NCBI GenBank assembly: GCA_963817335.1
Contig: CAWFNX010000005.1
Coordinates: 1,240,001-1,304,000 of the forward strand
Reading direction: 5' to 3'
DNA length: 64,000 bases
Source of the DNA: AV40 sp963817335
GTDB taxonomy: Bacteria > Verrucomicrobiota > Verrucomicrobiia > Chthoniobacterales > UBA10450
A program made the position numbers and the translations under genes. Positions 8,168 through 17,080 of this stretch are shown in pieces (the stretch's first letter is position 1; each line of letters starts with the position of its first letter). The notes beneath the pieces were generated by a model. That model made no database searches. It was not told where the DNA came from and saw only the letters and a program-made list of their open reading frames with translations.

Positions 8168-9139
8168 TCAGCCCAGTCCGACCGCTTTGCGTACTCGCGC
8201 CATTACTTGGTCGGCAACTGCATTGGCTTGCTTTGCGCCTTTGGCGAGAACGTTATCAATGTATGATTTGTCGCGTTGAATTTCTTCGCGTCGTTTGCGC
8301 ATCGGCGCGAAATAGTCCCAAAGTTTTTCAAAGAGTTGTTTCTTGAAATCCCCGTAGCCGGTTCCGCCTTTCTTGAACCTCCCGCGCAGGTCTGCGATTT
8401 CATCTTTCGACGCGAAGAGTGAGTAAAGCTGTACGATTGTCGATTTATCCGGATCCTTCGGCGCTTCGACCGGGGTTGAGTCGGTCACAATACTCATCAC
8501 GCGTTTTCGCACTTCTTTTTCGTCGCCAAAAATATCGATCGTATTGCCGTAACTTTTGCTCATCTTTTGCCCGTCGAGTCCCGGCACAACTTCAGTTGCG
8601 GCCTGAGTGCGGCCTTCCGGGAGTTTGAACACGTCACCGTAGGTTTCGTTGATCCGCGCGGCGATATCGCGCGTGATTTCGATGTGCTGCTTCTGGTCTT
8701 TGCCAACCGGCACGACATCGCTGTCGTAAATCAAGATGTCTGCTGCCATCAGTACCGGATAAGCAAACAGTCCCGCATTGGCCGCCACTCCCCGCGCGAC
8801 TTTATCTTTATAAGAATGGGCCAGCTCGAGGCGAGAAACCGGCGTAACCGTCGAAAGGATCCAGGTTAATTCCGTTACCTGGGGGACATCGCTTTGCAAG
8901 AAAAGCGCGGTCCGTTTTGGATCCAATCCGCAGGCAAGAAAATCAAGCGCGACCCGCCGCACATTGTCGCGCAGCAAAGTCGGATCTCGCAGACTGGTCA
9001 GGGCATGGTAATTCGCGATAAAATAAAAGGCCTCGCCTTCGTCTTGCAATTGCAGGGCAGGGCGCATCATCCCGAAATAATTTCCGATGTGCAGGACGCC
9101 GCTGGGTTGAATGCCGGACAAGATTCGCATGCGGCTCAA
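8168..9139 (-). CDS. trpS: Tryptophanyl-tRNA synthetase
   Basis: 323 residues, the normal size for bacterial TrpRS. Class I signatures are clear: a HIGH-type motif in GVLHIGNYFG (about residue 14) and KMSKS in GLDGQKMSKSYGN (about residue 196). The enzyme charges tRNA-Trp in the cytoplasm. The ATG at 9139 is followed by a second ATG two codons later, and either could be used. It is divergent from the epimerase gene, with about 83 bp between them that must hold both promoters. No leader peptide or T-box was seen. Confidence 0.96.
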   Translation of the reverse strand: MSRMRILSGIQPSGVLHIGNYFGMMRPALQLQDEGEAFYFIANYHALTSLRDPTLLRDNVRRVALDFLACGLDPKRTALFLQSDVPQVTELTWILSTVTPVSRLELAHSYKDKVARGVAANAGLFAYPVLMAADILIYDSDVVPVGKDQKQHIEITRDIAARINETYGDVFKLPEGRTQAATEVVPGLDGQKMSKSYGNTIDIFGDEKEVRKRVMSIVTDSTPVEAPKDPDKSTIVQLYSLFASKDEIADLRGRFKKGGTGYGDFKKQLFEKLWDYFAPMRKRREEIQRDKSYIDNVLAKGAKQANAVADQVMARVRKAVGLG

Positions 9140-9222
9140 CGCTTAACGCGCAATGGCCAACGTTCAACGTGAAAATGAAATCGCTGGCCAACTTATTGCT
9201 TCGGAATTAGATAACCCGTCGA

Positions 9223-10194
9223 ATGGCCGTAAAAAAATCCAAACCGATCTCGGTTGTCACCGGGGGCGCAGGTTTTCTTGGATCGCATCTTATCGATCGA
9301 CTGCTCAGTGAAGGCCATCGCGTCATCGCGATCGATAACTTGATCACCGGCAACCCGGCCAACATCGGCCATCTCGCCGGCAATGCTGATTTTCGTTTCA
9401 TTAAACACAACGTTTCTAATTTCATTTTCCTGCCGGAAGAAAAACTCGATTACGTTTTCCATTTTGCGTCGCCCGCGAGTCCGATCGATTACCTGGAGCT
9501 GCCGATTCCAACCTTGAAAGTCGGCGCGCTTGGGACGCACAACACCCTGGGATTGGCCAAGGACAAAAAGGCGGCATTCATTCTCGCTTCGACCTCGGAG
9601 TGCTACGGCGATCCGTTGGTGCATCCCCAAAAGGAGGATTACTGGGGTAACGTGAACCCGATTGGGCCGCGCGGCGTTTACGATGAAGCAAAGCGTTTCG
9701 CCGAGGCGATGACCATGGCCTATCATCGCTATCACAAGGTCGACACGAAAATTGTGCGGATTTTTAATACTTATGGGCCACGGATGCGGCTCCGCGACGG
9801 TCGCGTCGTGCCGGCATTTATCGGGCAGGCGCTCGCCGGAAAACCGCTCACTGTTTTCGGTGACGGCTCCCAAACGCGGTCATTTTGTTATGTGTCCGAT
9901 CTGATCGACGGAATTTTTAAACTTTCGCAGTCAAACTTTCACGAGCCGGTCAACATTGGCAATCCGCGCGAGATGACGATCAAGCAGTTCGCCGAAGAAA
10001 TCATCCGGATCGTGGGCGCGAAATCATCGATCGAATACAAGCCGCTTCCGGAGGATGACCCGAAGGTGCGTCAGCCCGACATTTCCCGCGCGAAGAAAAT
10101 CCTGGGCTGGGAGCCGAAGGTCCAGTTCGAAGAGGGGATCAAGAAGACGATTGAATATTTCCGGAATGCGTCAAAAACTGCTGGCTCAAATTAA
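9223..10194 (+). CDS. UDP-glucuronate decarboxylase-like NAD-dependent epimerase
   Basis: 323 residues of the extended short-chain dehydrogenase family. Visible elements are the Rossmann motif TGGAGFLGSHL (residues 13-23), the catalytic Ser in LASTSECYG, and YDEAK (Tyr-x3-Lys, about residue 147). The substrate region NTYGPRMRLRDGRVVPAFI is typical of UDP-xylose synthase (UXS), which converts UDP-glucuronate to UDP-xylose. A dTDP-glucose dehydratase is less likely. It supplies activated sugar for envelope polysaccharide. Confidence 0.87.
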   Translation: MAVKKSKPISVVTGGAGFLGSHLIDRLLSEGHRVIAIDNLITGNPANIGHLAGNADFRFIKHNVSNFIFLPEEKLDYVFHFASPASPIDYLELPIPTLKVGALGTHNTLGLAKDKKAAFILASTSECYGDPLVHPQKEDYWGNVNPIGPRGVYDEAKRFAEAMTMAYHRYHKVDTKIVRIFNTYGPRMRLRDGRVVPAFIGQALAGKPLTVFGDGSQTRSFCYVSDLIDGIFKLSQSNFHEPVNIGNPREMTIKQFAEEIIRIVGAKSSIEYKPLPEDDPKVRQPDISRAKKILGWEPKVQFEEGIKKTIEYFRNASKTAGSN

Positions 10195-10206
10195 ACGAAG
10201 CCCGCT

Positions 10207-11661
10207 GTGACCGCCCGAGCTGTTTTTGTCTGCGCCGCCGCGCTCCTTTTGTTGGCAAACGGCGCAAGCGCCGCCCGATATCAGAAAACGCAAGACGGCA
10301 AAACGCTGGTCTGGAACAGTCTTCGCGGCGTTGCCCAGGACGTCACGTGGTCAGGGCTTAGGGACCTCAAAGGATACGCAACCGGACCGGGCACCTTGAC
10401 CTGGATGCGGCTAGGTGGCGTCGTGAACAGTTACTCTGGCAAAATGGTCCACGGGAAATTTGAAGGTCCGGTGATCCGGGAACAGGGAAACACCAGATTA
10501 CAGGCAAATTTCGCCAACGGGGAGAGAGTCGGGGGCTGGTCGGAGCCCGGCTCAATTGCACCGCCTACGGCGACTGCGAGACCGACGGTTTCGCCTAAAG
10601 AGGAAGCTAAAGAGCCGGAGACACGATCAAGTGAATCGCCTGCGCCCACGCCGAACGAAGAGCCCGAGAATGCAGAGACTCCGTTAACCGAGTCGCCACC
10701 GCCGGAGCCGTCGCCATCACCAACGCCTACCTTGACACCACAGCGACTACCAAGTCCGACGCCGACACCAACACCTACGCCAACTCCAAGGGCGACTCCG
10801 AGTCCCACGCCAACGCCGATCCCGTCGCTAGCTCTTAGTCCAACCCCAATTCCCACCCCGAGGTCGGTAACAACGCTGAGTCCAACGCCGGCGACGCGTT
10901 TGTCGCCATTTCCAACTCCAAAACTGACTCCAGTCGCCGCCGGCTCGGTTGTGGAAGCGCCCGCGCACAGCTTGGAATTGGCGAGTCCACCCCCTCAACC
11001 GAAAACTGAAGAATCGCTCGGTCGCGAGCTGTCGCCTTTGCCGAAACCTTCGCCTACCGCATCAGTGTCCGCGCGTGGCCGGAAACTTGATCCGAACCTG
11101 AAGCGTCAAATCATCGCTGATTTCAAAAAACAAATCGACTTCGTGTTTGGACAGGTAAAGGACGCCACCGGGAATTTCGCTGAGATCGAGCGGTTGGAAC
11201 AGGTGAAGAGTTTGCCGCCGGCCGCTTCCTCCCACGTTACGTTGTTGGCAAATCAGGCGCGGTTATTTCGGGCACAGGTGGGGAACGAGGTGACGTTCTA
11301 CGAATGCCTCGCTGAAATTCAGACGGTCGACTCTTTGGTCGTGGTCGATGAGGCGACGCGAGACATTGCCGCCAAAGATACTCCGACGGCGCGCCAGACG
11401 TTGTCGGTTTTTCGCTCGCGCTATTCGGAGCCGGCCAATGAGGCCCAAAAAGCGTTGTGGCGTTATCTCGACTCGATGTTTTCGCTGTGCGAACGATTAA
11501 AAACGGAAGCGGCAGGGCATTTACCACGAGCGCTTGCGCTGGAGACTTCGGGCAAGCAAAGCGAGGCTTTGCAAGAGTTGCGTGAGGTTTATCGGATTTA
11601 CCCAAATCCGGTGACTGCCGAAAAGATCCGGCAACTCGAGAATCGCCTGCGTCAGCAATAA
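10207..11661 (+). CDS. Secreted protein with Pro-Thr linker between two domains
   Basis: 484 residues with a GTG start and a Sec signal peptide (AAALLLLANGASA). The N-terminal domain (about 25-115) has Gly/Trp-rich MORN-like strands ending GERVGGWSEPGS. Residues 120-285 are a low-complexity Pro/Thr/Ser linker made of repeated PTP units. The C-terminal 190 residues are predicted helical and contain a TPR-like stretch (SEALQELREVYRIYPNP). The antisense strand of the linker is open but is a shadow of the repeat. Likely periplasmic or outer-surface; function unknown. It starts 13 bp after the epimerase and may be co-transcribed. Confidence 0.75.
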   Translation: MTARAVFVCAAALLLLANGASAARYQKTQDGKTLVWNSLRGVAQDVTWSGLRDLKGYATGPGTLTWMRLGGVVNSYSGKMVHGKFEGPVIREQGNTRLQANFANGERVGGWSEPGSIAPPTATARPTVSPKEEAKEPETRSSESPAPTPNEEPENAETPLTESPPPEPSPSPTPTLTPQRLPSPTPTPTPTPTPRATPSPTPTPIPSLALSPTPIPTPRSVTTLSPTPATRLSPFPTPKLTPVAAGSVVEAPAHSLELASPPPQPKTEESLGRELSPLPKPSPTASVSARGRKLDPNLKRQIIADFKKQIDFVFGQVKDATGNFAEIERLEQVKSLPPAASSHVTLLANQARLFRAQVGNEVTFYECLAEIQTVDSLVVVDEATRDIAAKDTPTARQTLSVFRSRYSEPANEAQKALWRYLDSMFSLCERLKTEAAGHLPRALALETSGKQSEALQELREVYRIYPNPVTAEKIRQLENRLRQQ

Positions 11662-11676
11662 CCCGACACGGAAATT

Positions 11677-12030
11677 ATGTACGAACATAAAAATGTTCCA
11701 TTGTTGAGCTGGCCTAAGTTTATGCGGCGCGTCTGGCGTCATTTCGTGGTTGGCTTGATTGTAATCGGTCTCGCTCTGGGGATCGGCGTTGCTGGATATC
11801 ATTGGTTTGGTGGCTTGAGCTGGGTCGATTCGCTCTTGAATGCGTCCATGATTCTCGGAGGCATGGGGCCTGTCGATACTCTGAAATCCGACACCGCGAA
11901 AATTTTCGCGTCGCTCTATGCTTTATTTTCCGGACTGGCTTTTATCGGCATCGCCGGGTTGATGCTGGGTCCTTTTGCCCATCGACTGCTTCACCGGGTT
12001 CATCTGGAGAGGAACCAAAAACCCGATTGA
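11677..12030 (+). CDS. Small two-TM protein with pore-loop-like segment
   Basis: 117 residues with a basic N-terminus, a first membrane helix (FVVGLIVIGLALGIGVAGYH), a short semi-hydrophobic loop (SLLNASMILGGMGPVDTL) and a second helix (LYALFSGLAFIGIAGLML). The TM-loop-TM layout resembles the two-TM ion channel fold, but the K+ selectivity sequence TVGYG is absent. A channel role is speculative. It follows the Pro-Thr linker protein by 15 bp. Confidence 0.65.
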   Translation: MYEHKNVPLLSWPKFMRRVWRHFVVGLIVIGLALGIGVAGYHWFGGLSWVDSLLNASMILGGMGPVDTLKSDTAKIFASLYALFSGLAFIGIAGLMLGPFAHRLLHRVHLERNQKPD

Positions 12031-12163
12031 TTCGAAATGAAGCCGAAGCCTTGCGATTTTCACCAGCAACCGGCGCGCAACTACCTCGGCCTCGGCGAGT
12101 TCAATCGTTGAGATGAAAAATTCCACTGGCGGCGATACGGTTTTAGTTGTCCATTCCGGGGTT

Positions 12164-12688
12164 ATGAAGCGCGCTGTCGCCGTCGTCGGTTTGCTCACTG
12201 TGACGATTTTTGCGGCACCAACATTACGCGCTGGAGATTTCGATCCGATCTTTGGGTTCTATCGACCCGAACTCTTCGCCAGCGTGGATACTGCGGACTT
12301 GCTTCGCGATTTGCCGATCAGTGACTACCTGGGCAGCCGGCTTCCGGGTTCGACTGCGCTTGGTCGAATGGGCACCGCGCCAGTCGGAAATTTTCCCACC
12401 GCGCTGGTAAGCGCGGAACCGCGCCAAAAAGCCAACAACCCTGTTTCGGGACCGGTGAAGGATCCGAAGGACGGCAAAGATTATTCGTCGGTTGAATCGA
12501 TGGCCCTGGAAAAAGCAGCGCTGACCTGGACCGGCGGCGAAGTTGGATTCATGTACGGTCACGCCAGTGGAAAGTTTGGCGGGGACACATTCAATTCCTA
12601 CATCACGGGCGGCGTTGGCAACGACCATTTGCAAATCAACGTCGGAGCGAGTTACGAGGAAACCAACTTCTCTCATTCGCACCGTTGA
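12164..12688 (+). CDS. Putative secreted protein, unknown
   Basis: The ATG at 12164 is chosen because it begins a clean signal peptide (MKRAVAVVGLLTVTIFAAP). An upstream in-frame ATG (12113) would put polar residues ahead of it. The mature part of about 150 residues is acidic and Gly-rich, with a C-terminal beta-rich segment (GGEVGFMYGHASGKFGGDTF). No known domain is recognised. The stop overlaps the TTG start of the small zinc-ribbon gene, so the two are probably co-translated. Confidence 0.65.
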   Translation: MKRAVAVVGLLTVTIFAAPTLRAGDFDPIFGFYRPELFASVDTADLLRDLPISDYLGSRLPGSTALGRMGTAPVGNFPTALVSAEPRQKANNPVSGPVKDPKDGKDYSSVESMALEKAALTWTGGEVGFMYGHASGKFGGDTFNSYITGGVGNDHLQINVGASYEETNFSHSHR

Positions 12689-12864
12689 ATCCGGAGCGAA
12701 CCGCCGATTCGGAAACTGAAGAAACCGGCAAGATCTCGCCGATTGTTCCGGACGCGCCAGTGTGTCCCGTTTGTGGATCAATCGTCGTCCATGAGAAGTG
12801 CAAGCTGGTTTGTCACAGTGCGATCTGTCGCGGACGTATCGTGATGAATTGCTCCGAATTCTGA
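12685..12864 (+). CDS. Short zinc-ribbon protein (59 aa)
   Basis: A TTG start overlapping the previous stop (TTGA, 12685-12688) opens a 59-residue frame. After an acidic N-terminus it carries VCPVCG, HEKCKLVC, HSAICRGR and a C-terminal NCSEF. The spaced Cys and His residues (CPVC, then C-x3-C, H-x3-C) look like a small treble-clef or zinc-ribbon metal site. It is short and non-ATG-started, so it is easy to miss. The metal-binding assignment rests on Cys spacing only. Confidence 0.6.
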   Translation: MNPERTADSETEETGKISPIVPDAPVCPVCGSIVVHEKCKLVCHSAICRGRIVMNCSEF

Positions 12865-12940
12865 TCCAAAGTCGGGCTCGCAAATTTTGTATGCGATACA
12901 ACCGGTTTAGCGTTCGAAACGATTTGACCGGTAGAACCCT

Positions 12941-15900
12941 ATGAAATACACACCTGCCGGTCGGTCCGGCTTTCTCCGGATTCGCGTCCTGGCAGCGCTC
13001 TTACTTTTGGGCATGGGCGTTTGCCTGGCCAAGCTCAGTTTCGCGCCGCCGCAATTTGCCAAAGCGGAACGCACGCGTGGCGATGTGGATCGTCGCGAAC
13101 GTTACATGCCGGTTCCCGGCGGTGAGCGCGGTGAGACCGCTGATCTTAACCGGCTGGAAGAGGAGTGGAACAATCGTCTCACTTATCCGACCGGCGTCTT
13201 TGATCCGGCATGGATCCGCCAAGCGGCCAATGTCGATTCTTTGATAGCTAGCGCGATTCCGTCAGGGATTCCGATTAAGAATCTAAACCTGGCCGGTTCG
13301 CCGCTCGTCCTCAATTCAAACGGATTTACCGCGCTTGGCCCGGCACCATTGCAAATGACCGGTTGCTCGGGTTGCTACGACTATACAAGAACAGAAGGTC
13401 GCGTGAACTCGATCGCGGTTGATCCCACCACGACCACCAACGGGAGCATCGTTGCCTACCTCGGTTCGGTTGGTGGCGGAGTCTGGAAAACAACCAACTG
13501 CTGCACTGGTTCCACGGCTTGGAGCGTTACCACAGATAGTCCGCTAATTTCGACGATTAGCGTCGATACGATTACGATCGACCCAAATAATCACAACACC
13601 ATTTACGCCGGCACTGGCGATTTGAACTACGGATCGTTTTCGATGGGGAGCCAGGGCATCCTGAAATCGACGGACGCGGGCGCCCATTGGACAGTGTTAG
13701 GTGCGAACGTTTTCGGAGCGGCGCTTGCCGAGCCCGCCGGCCAGTACCCGCAATACAACGCAGTCGGCAAAGTTCGGGTCGATCCAAACAACAGTAACAA
13801 TGTCGTCGCTGGCACTAAAACGGGACTCTATTTCTCTTATGACGCCGGCAATAATTGGACCGGCCCGTGCACTCCCGACAACTTCACCAGCCAACGCCAC
13901 GACATTACCGGTCTTGAATTGTCCAACGTTGGCGGGGTGACTCGCGTCCTGGCTGCGGTCGGGACCCGGGGTATTGCCACGAACGTCCAATACAATCTCA
14001 ACCAAAACGGCGCGAACGGAATTTACAAAGGCACGATGCCGGCGAGCGGTTGCCCGAGCGATTTCACGCCGATCACCACGAACGCGAACGGCTGGAGCGG
14101 GACAAATGCAACCAGCGGGGCTGCGTGCAATATGCCAATCGGCGGAACCTCCTGCACTAGTTCGAGCACGAACAAATTGGGTCGAATCGATATGGCAGTG
14201 GCGCCGAGCAATCCGAATTACATTTACGCGCAAGTGCAGGCAATTGAGACTCAAACGAGTTGCGGCGGGACTGGCTGCGAACTTGGCGCGTGGCGCAGCA
14301 CCGATGGAGGCACGACCTGGTCGCAGATTCCCGGCTCGACTGGGGCGGCCCTGACCGACTGTTCCGGCACCGCCGGCGATTATAACCAAAACTGGTACGA
14401 CCAGGGCATCGCAGTCGATCCAAATAATCCGGATCGCGCATTTTTCGACACTTTTGAAATTTGGTTTTGGCAAAATGGAAACAGTTCGTGGAACGACACC
14501 ACCTGCGGATACAGCGGCAGCACCGAAGTCGTGCACGTCGATCAACATGCGCTCGCGTTCCTGCCCGGTTCGTCCAGCATTCTCCTGGCCGGAAGTGACG
14601 GCGGTGTCTACGCCACAACGAACGCCAACACCGCGAGCGGAAGTATTAAGCCGAGCTGGTTCAACATGGATAACGGTTTGAACACGATCGAATTCTATTC
14701 GGGAGATATCAGCGCAAATTTCGCAACCTCGGCTGCGCCGCAAGCGAACGGCGGCGCGCAGGACAACGGATCGAGCTCGGTGACATTCGCCGGTACTCCG
14801 ACCGGTCCGGTGCAATGGCAAATGGGTGTGGGCGGTGACGGTTTTTTTGCCCGCATCGATCCAGTAGGCGGCCGGTTTTGGCAGGGGAACAACGGCGGCC
14901 AGCTCAATTATTGTGATAACACCGCCGGAGATTGCACCGCGCCGAACGCGAACTGGGTTCCCGACTCGAGTCCGTGGACCAATCCAATATCGCCCGACCC
15001 GCAGTCATTTGTTCTTCCTTACGAAATCTACAAGGGCACTCCTGGCAATGCAGTCACGGATTGTCCGCCGAGTGGATGCGGACACCTCATCGTCGGGACG
15101 AATCGGGTGTGGGAAACGTTGACTGCCGGTAACGCGTGGGCGCCGGTTAGCATGAGTCTGGTGAAAGGAACGCTCGCTGACCGCTCTTATATCAACCAGC
15201 TCGCGTTCGAGCCGCTCGATCAATCGCGCGCGATGGTCGGCACCAATGACGGCAACGTTCAATACGGTCACGGATTGGCTACCGGCCTGATTGCAACATG
15301 GGTAGACCTGACCGGTGGTAACGCGGTTTTGCCTAACCGTCCGATTCTCGACGTCGCGTTCGATCCCACCACGACGACTTTGCCCATTGGCTATGCGTCA
15401 ATTGGCGGATTCAACGCCAACACCCCGACTACACCGGGACACGTTTTCCGCGTTGTTTGCACGGCCGATTGCGCGTCGTTCACCTGGACCGACAAAACTG
15501 GCAACCTGCCGGACATTCCGGTCGATTCCATCATTGCGAATCCGAAATTCGCGCAGCAGGTCTTCGCCGGGACTGACTTCGGCCTGTATTATACCAACGA
15601 CATCACCGCGGCCTCGCCGGTTTGGTATCGTTTCGATAATGGGCTGCCCCACGTGATGATTTGGGACATGCAGATCGATCGCGGCAATACCACGCTGTCG
15701 GTCTGGACCCGGAGTCGCGGTGCTTATGCCTGGCCTTTGCCGTCCGCGCCGTTGTTGAATCTCACGAGCGTTGTTTCGCGGAAAACCCACGGCTCGGCTG
15801 GAACGTTTGATCTCGATATCACCGACGGCGACGCGATCGAATGCCGAAGTGGCGGGGCGAGCAATTCCTACAACATGGTGTTTACGCTCACGAACGCGAT

Positions 15901-16348
15901 CAACAGCTGCGGCGTTCCGAGCACGGGTAGCGCCACCGCTGGTCCCAACTCGAATCAATGTTCGGTCAGCGTGAACGTGCCGAGCGGTCAGCATGTTACG
16001 GTGTCATTGACTGGCGTCACCGACGCGAGCGCTAACGTCGGCAACTTCTCCGCGACAATGGGCGTGTTAGTCGGTGATACCAATGCCGATAGTTTTGTGG
16101 ACGCGATTGATGTCAGCCAGACCAAATCGCAGTCGGGTAACGCGGTCAGCAATTCGAATTTCCGCGAAGACGTCAACGTCGATGGATTCATTGATGCGAT
16201 CGACGTTTCACTCGTGAAATCGAAATCCGGCTCAGTGTTGAGCTCGTCGTCGTCCGCCACGCCGTCGGCCTCCCCGACTCCGACGCCAGCATCGACAACG
16301 TCGCCAATGCCGAAGTCGAAACCGCGAAAACCGGCACGTAATCTATAG
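12941..16348 (+). CDS. Large secreted BNR/sortilin-like propeller with dockerin-like tail
   Basis: 1135 residues with a signal-anchor-like N-terminus (VLAALLLLGMGVCLA). The main body holds many BNR/Asp-box repeats (for example STDGGTTWSQ and KSTDAGAHWT), as in sortilin/VPS10 and GH74-type beta-propellers. From about residue 945 there is a beta-sandwich-like domain, then two EF-hand-like segments (DTNADSFVDAID and DVNVDGFIDAIDVSLVKSKSG), the layout of a type I dockerin. The tail is Ser/Thr/Pro-rich and ends in the basic PMPKSKPRKPARNL. It is clearly paralogous to 19735-23664. An extracellular binding or carbohydrate-active role is likely; the substrate is unknown. Confidence 0.85.
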   Translation: MKYTPAGRSGFLRIRVLAALLLLGMGVCLAKLSFAPPQFAKAERTRGDVDRRERYMPVPGGERGETADLNRLEEEWNNRLTYPTGVFDPAWIRQAANVDSLIASAIPSGIPIKNLNLAGSPLVLNSNGFTALGPAPLQMTGCSGCYDYTRTEGRVNSIAVDPTTTTNGSIVAYLGSVGGGVWKTTNCCTGSTAWSVTTDSPLISTISVDTITIDPNNHNTIYAGTGDLNYGSFSMGSQGILKSTDAGAHWTVLGANVFGAALAEPAGQYPQYNAVGKVRVDPNNSNNVVAGTKTGLYFSYDAGNNWTGPCTPDNFTSQRHDITGLELSNVGGVTRVLAAVGTRGIATNVQYNLNQNGANGIYKGTMPASGCPSDFTPITTNANGWSGTNATSGAACNMPIGGTSCTSSSTNKLGRIDMAVAPSNPNYIYAQVQAIETQTSCGGTGCELGAWRSTDGGTTWSQIPGSTGAALTDCSGTAGDYNQNWYDQGIAVDPNNPDRAFFDTFEIWFWQNGNSSWNDTTCGYSGSTEVVHVDQHALAFLPGSSSILLAGSDGGVYATTNANTASGSIKPSWFNMDNGLNTIEFYSGDISANFATSAAPQANGGAQDNGSSSVTFAGTPTGPVQWQMGVGGDGFFARIDPVGGRFWQGNNGGQLNYCDNTAGDCTAPNANWVPDSSPWTNPISPDPQSFVLPYEIYKGTPGNAVTDCPPSGCGHLIVGTNRVWETLTAGNAWAPVSMSLVKGTLADRSYINQLAFEPLDQSRAMVGTNDGNVQYGHGLATGLIATWVDLTGGNAVLPNRPILDVAFDPTTTTLPIGYASIGGFNANTPTTPGHVFRVVCTADCASFTWTDKTGNLPDIPVDSIIANPKFAQQVFAGTDFGLYYTNDITAASPVWYRFDNGLPHVMIWDMQIDRGNTTLSVWTRSRGAYAWPLPSAPLLNLTSVVSRKTHGSAGTFDLDITDGDAIECRSGGASNSYNMVFTLTNAINSCGVPSTGSATAGPNSNQCSVSVNVPSGQHVTVSLTGVTDASANVGNFSATMGVLVGDTNADSFVDAIDVSQTKSQSGNAVSNSNFREDVNVDGFIDAIDVSLVKSKSGSVLSSSSSATPSASPTPTPASTTSPMPKSKPRKPARNL

Positions 16349-16507
16349 AGAGCGGAAGATTTTACGTTGACGCAGAAATTTGTTTGACCTTAGCCGCTGA
16401 GCTGCGTTAGAAACGCCAGTGCACAAGGGGTCGCTCAGGGCGTATCTGCTCCCAATAATGGTTGCATTCTGTCCTAGTAGCTTCTTGTACACCCACGTGC
16501 TGCCTTT

Positions 16508-17080
16508 ATGCCTCTGCCGAACTCTATGCTAACGCGACGGCTTTTTGTCCCGGCGCTTATCGCCGCGACCGTCATTCTTGGTGTCGTTGGATTCGGTCAA
16601 CCTCCGAGGACCAGCAGCAGTTTTACAGCTGGGCACCCCGAAATCGGCCAGAAGGGCATTTGTCGTAGTACCGCGGAAATCATGGCTGCGGACGCAGCAA
16701 AAGGGCCGCGAAAGAACATTTTCATCAAGCGCGAATTTGTAATTCCCGGTCGCCGGAACCGTCCGCAGGATCCAGCCGCCCGGTTTAATCCACAAGTTGC
16801 CCCGGGCGCAGCGAAGAAAAGATCGACCTTCGCGTCAGGCAATGTCGCGAGTCCAAATTTTTCCCAAACGATAGGTCTGCAGTGGGACGGCGTTACCGGG
16901 CCAACAGAAACGGGCTCGTTTCCTCCGGACTCAATGGGCACGCCTGGCCCATCCCAGTTCATTATTTTCGTCAACGGCCGGTTGCGCAGTTTCAGCAAAG
17001 CGACGGGACTTGCCGACGGCGTTCTCGATGTCGACCCAGACAACTTCTTCTTCGTCGGTGATGACTCCGGTGACTGGTAA
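16508..17080 (+). CDS. N-terminal piece of a frameshifted dockerin-tailed secreted protein
   Basis: 190 codons with a signal peptide (LFVPALIAATVILGVVGFG) and a start-of-domain segment GPSQFIIFVNGRLRSFSKAT. The frame continues into DPDNFFFVGDDSGDW and stops. One base out of frame, the sequence NFF-SSVMTPVTGNQVN continues naturally into the next piece. The break lies in TTCTTCTTC at about 17050-17060, where one extra base would account for it. The reading frame is the same as that of the third piece (18701-19465). It may be a true mutation, a slippage site or a sequencing error. Confidence 0.6.
   Translation: MPLPNSMLTRRLFVPALIAATVILGVVGFGQPPRTSSSFTAGHPEIGQKGICRSTAEIMAADAAKGPRKNIFIKREFVIPGRRNRPQDPAARFNPQVAPGAAKKRSTFASGNVASPNFSQTIGLQWDGVTGPTETGSFPPDSMGTPGPSQFIIFVNGRLRSFSKATGLADGVLDVDPDNFFFVGDDSGDW

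Noticed and set aside
10431..10856. Gly-Val repeat ORF opposite the Pro-Thr linker
   Set aside because: GVGVGVG is simply the complement of PTPTPT. The similar ORFs at 18381-18888 are rejected for the same reason.
13697..14821. 374-residue antisense ORF inside the first large propeller gene
   Set aside because: Its open frame is a consequence of codon bias in the coding strand. The sense frame has signal peptide, Asp-box repeats and a paralog, while the antisense has none.
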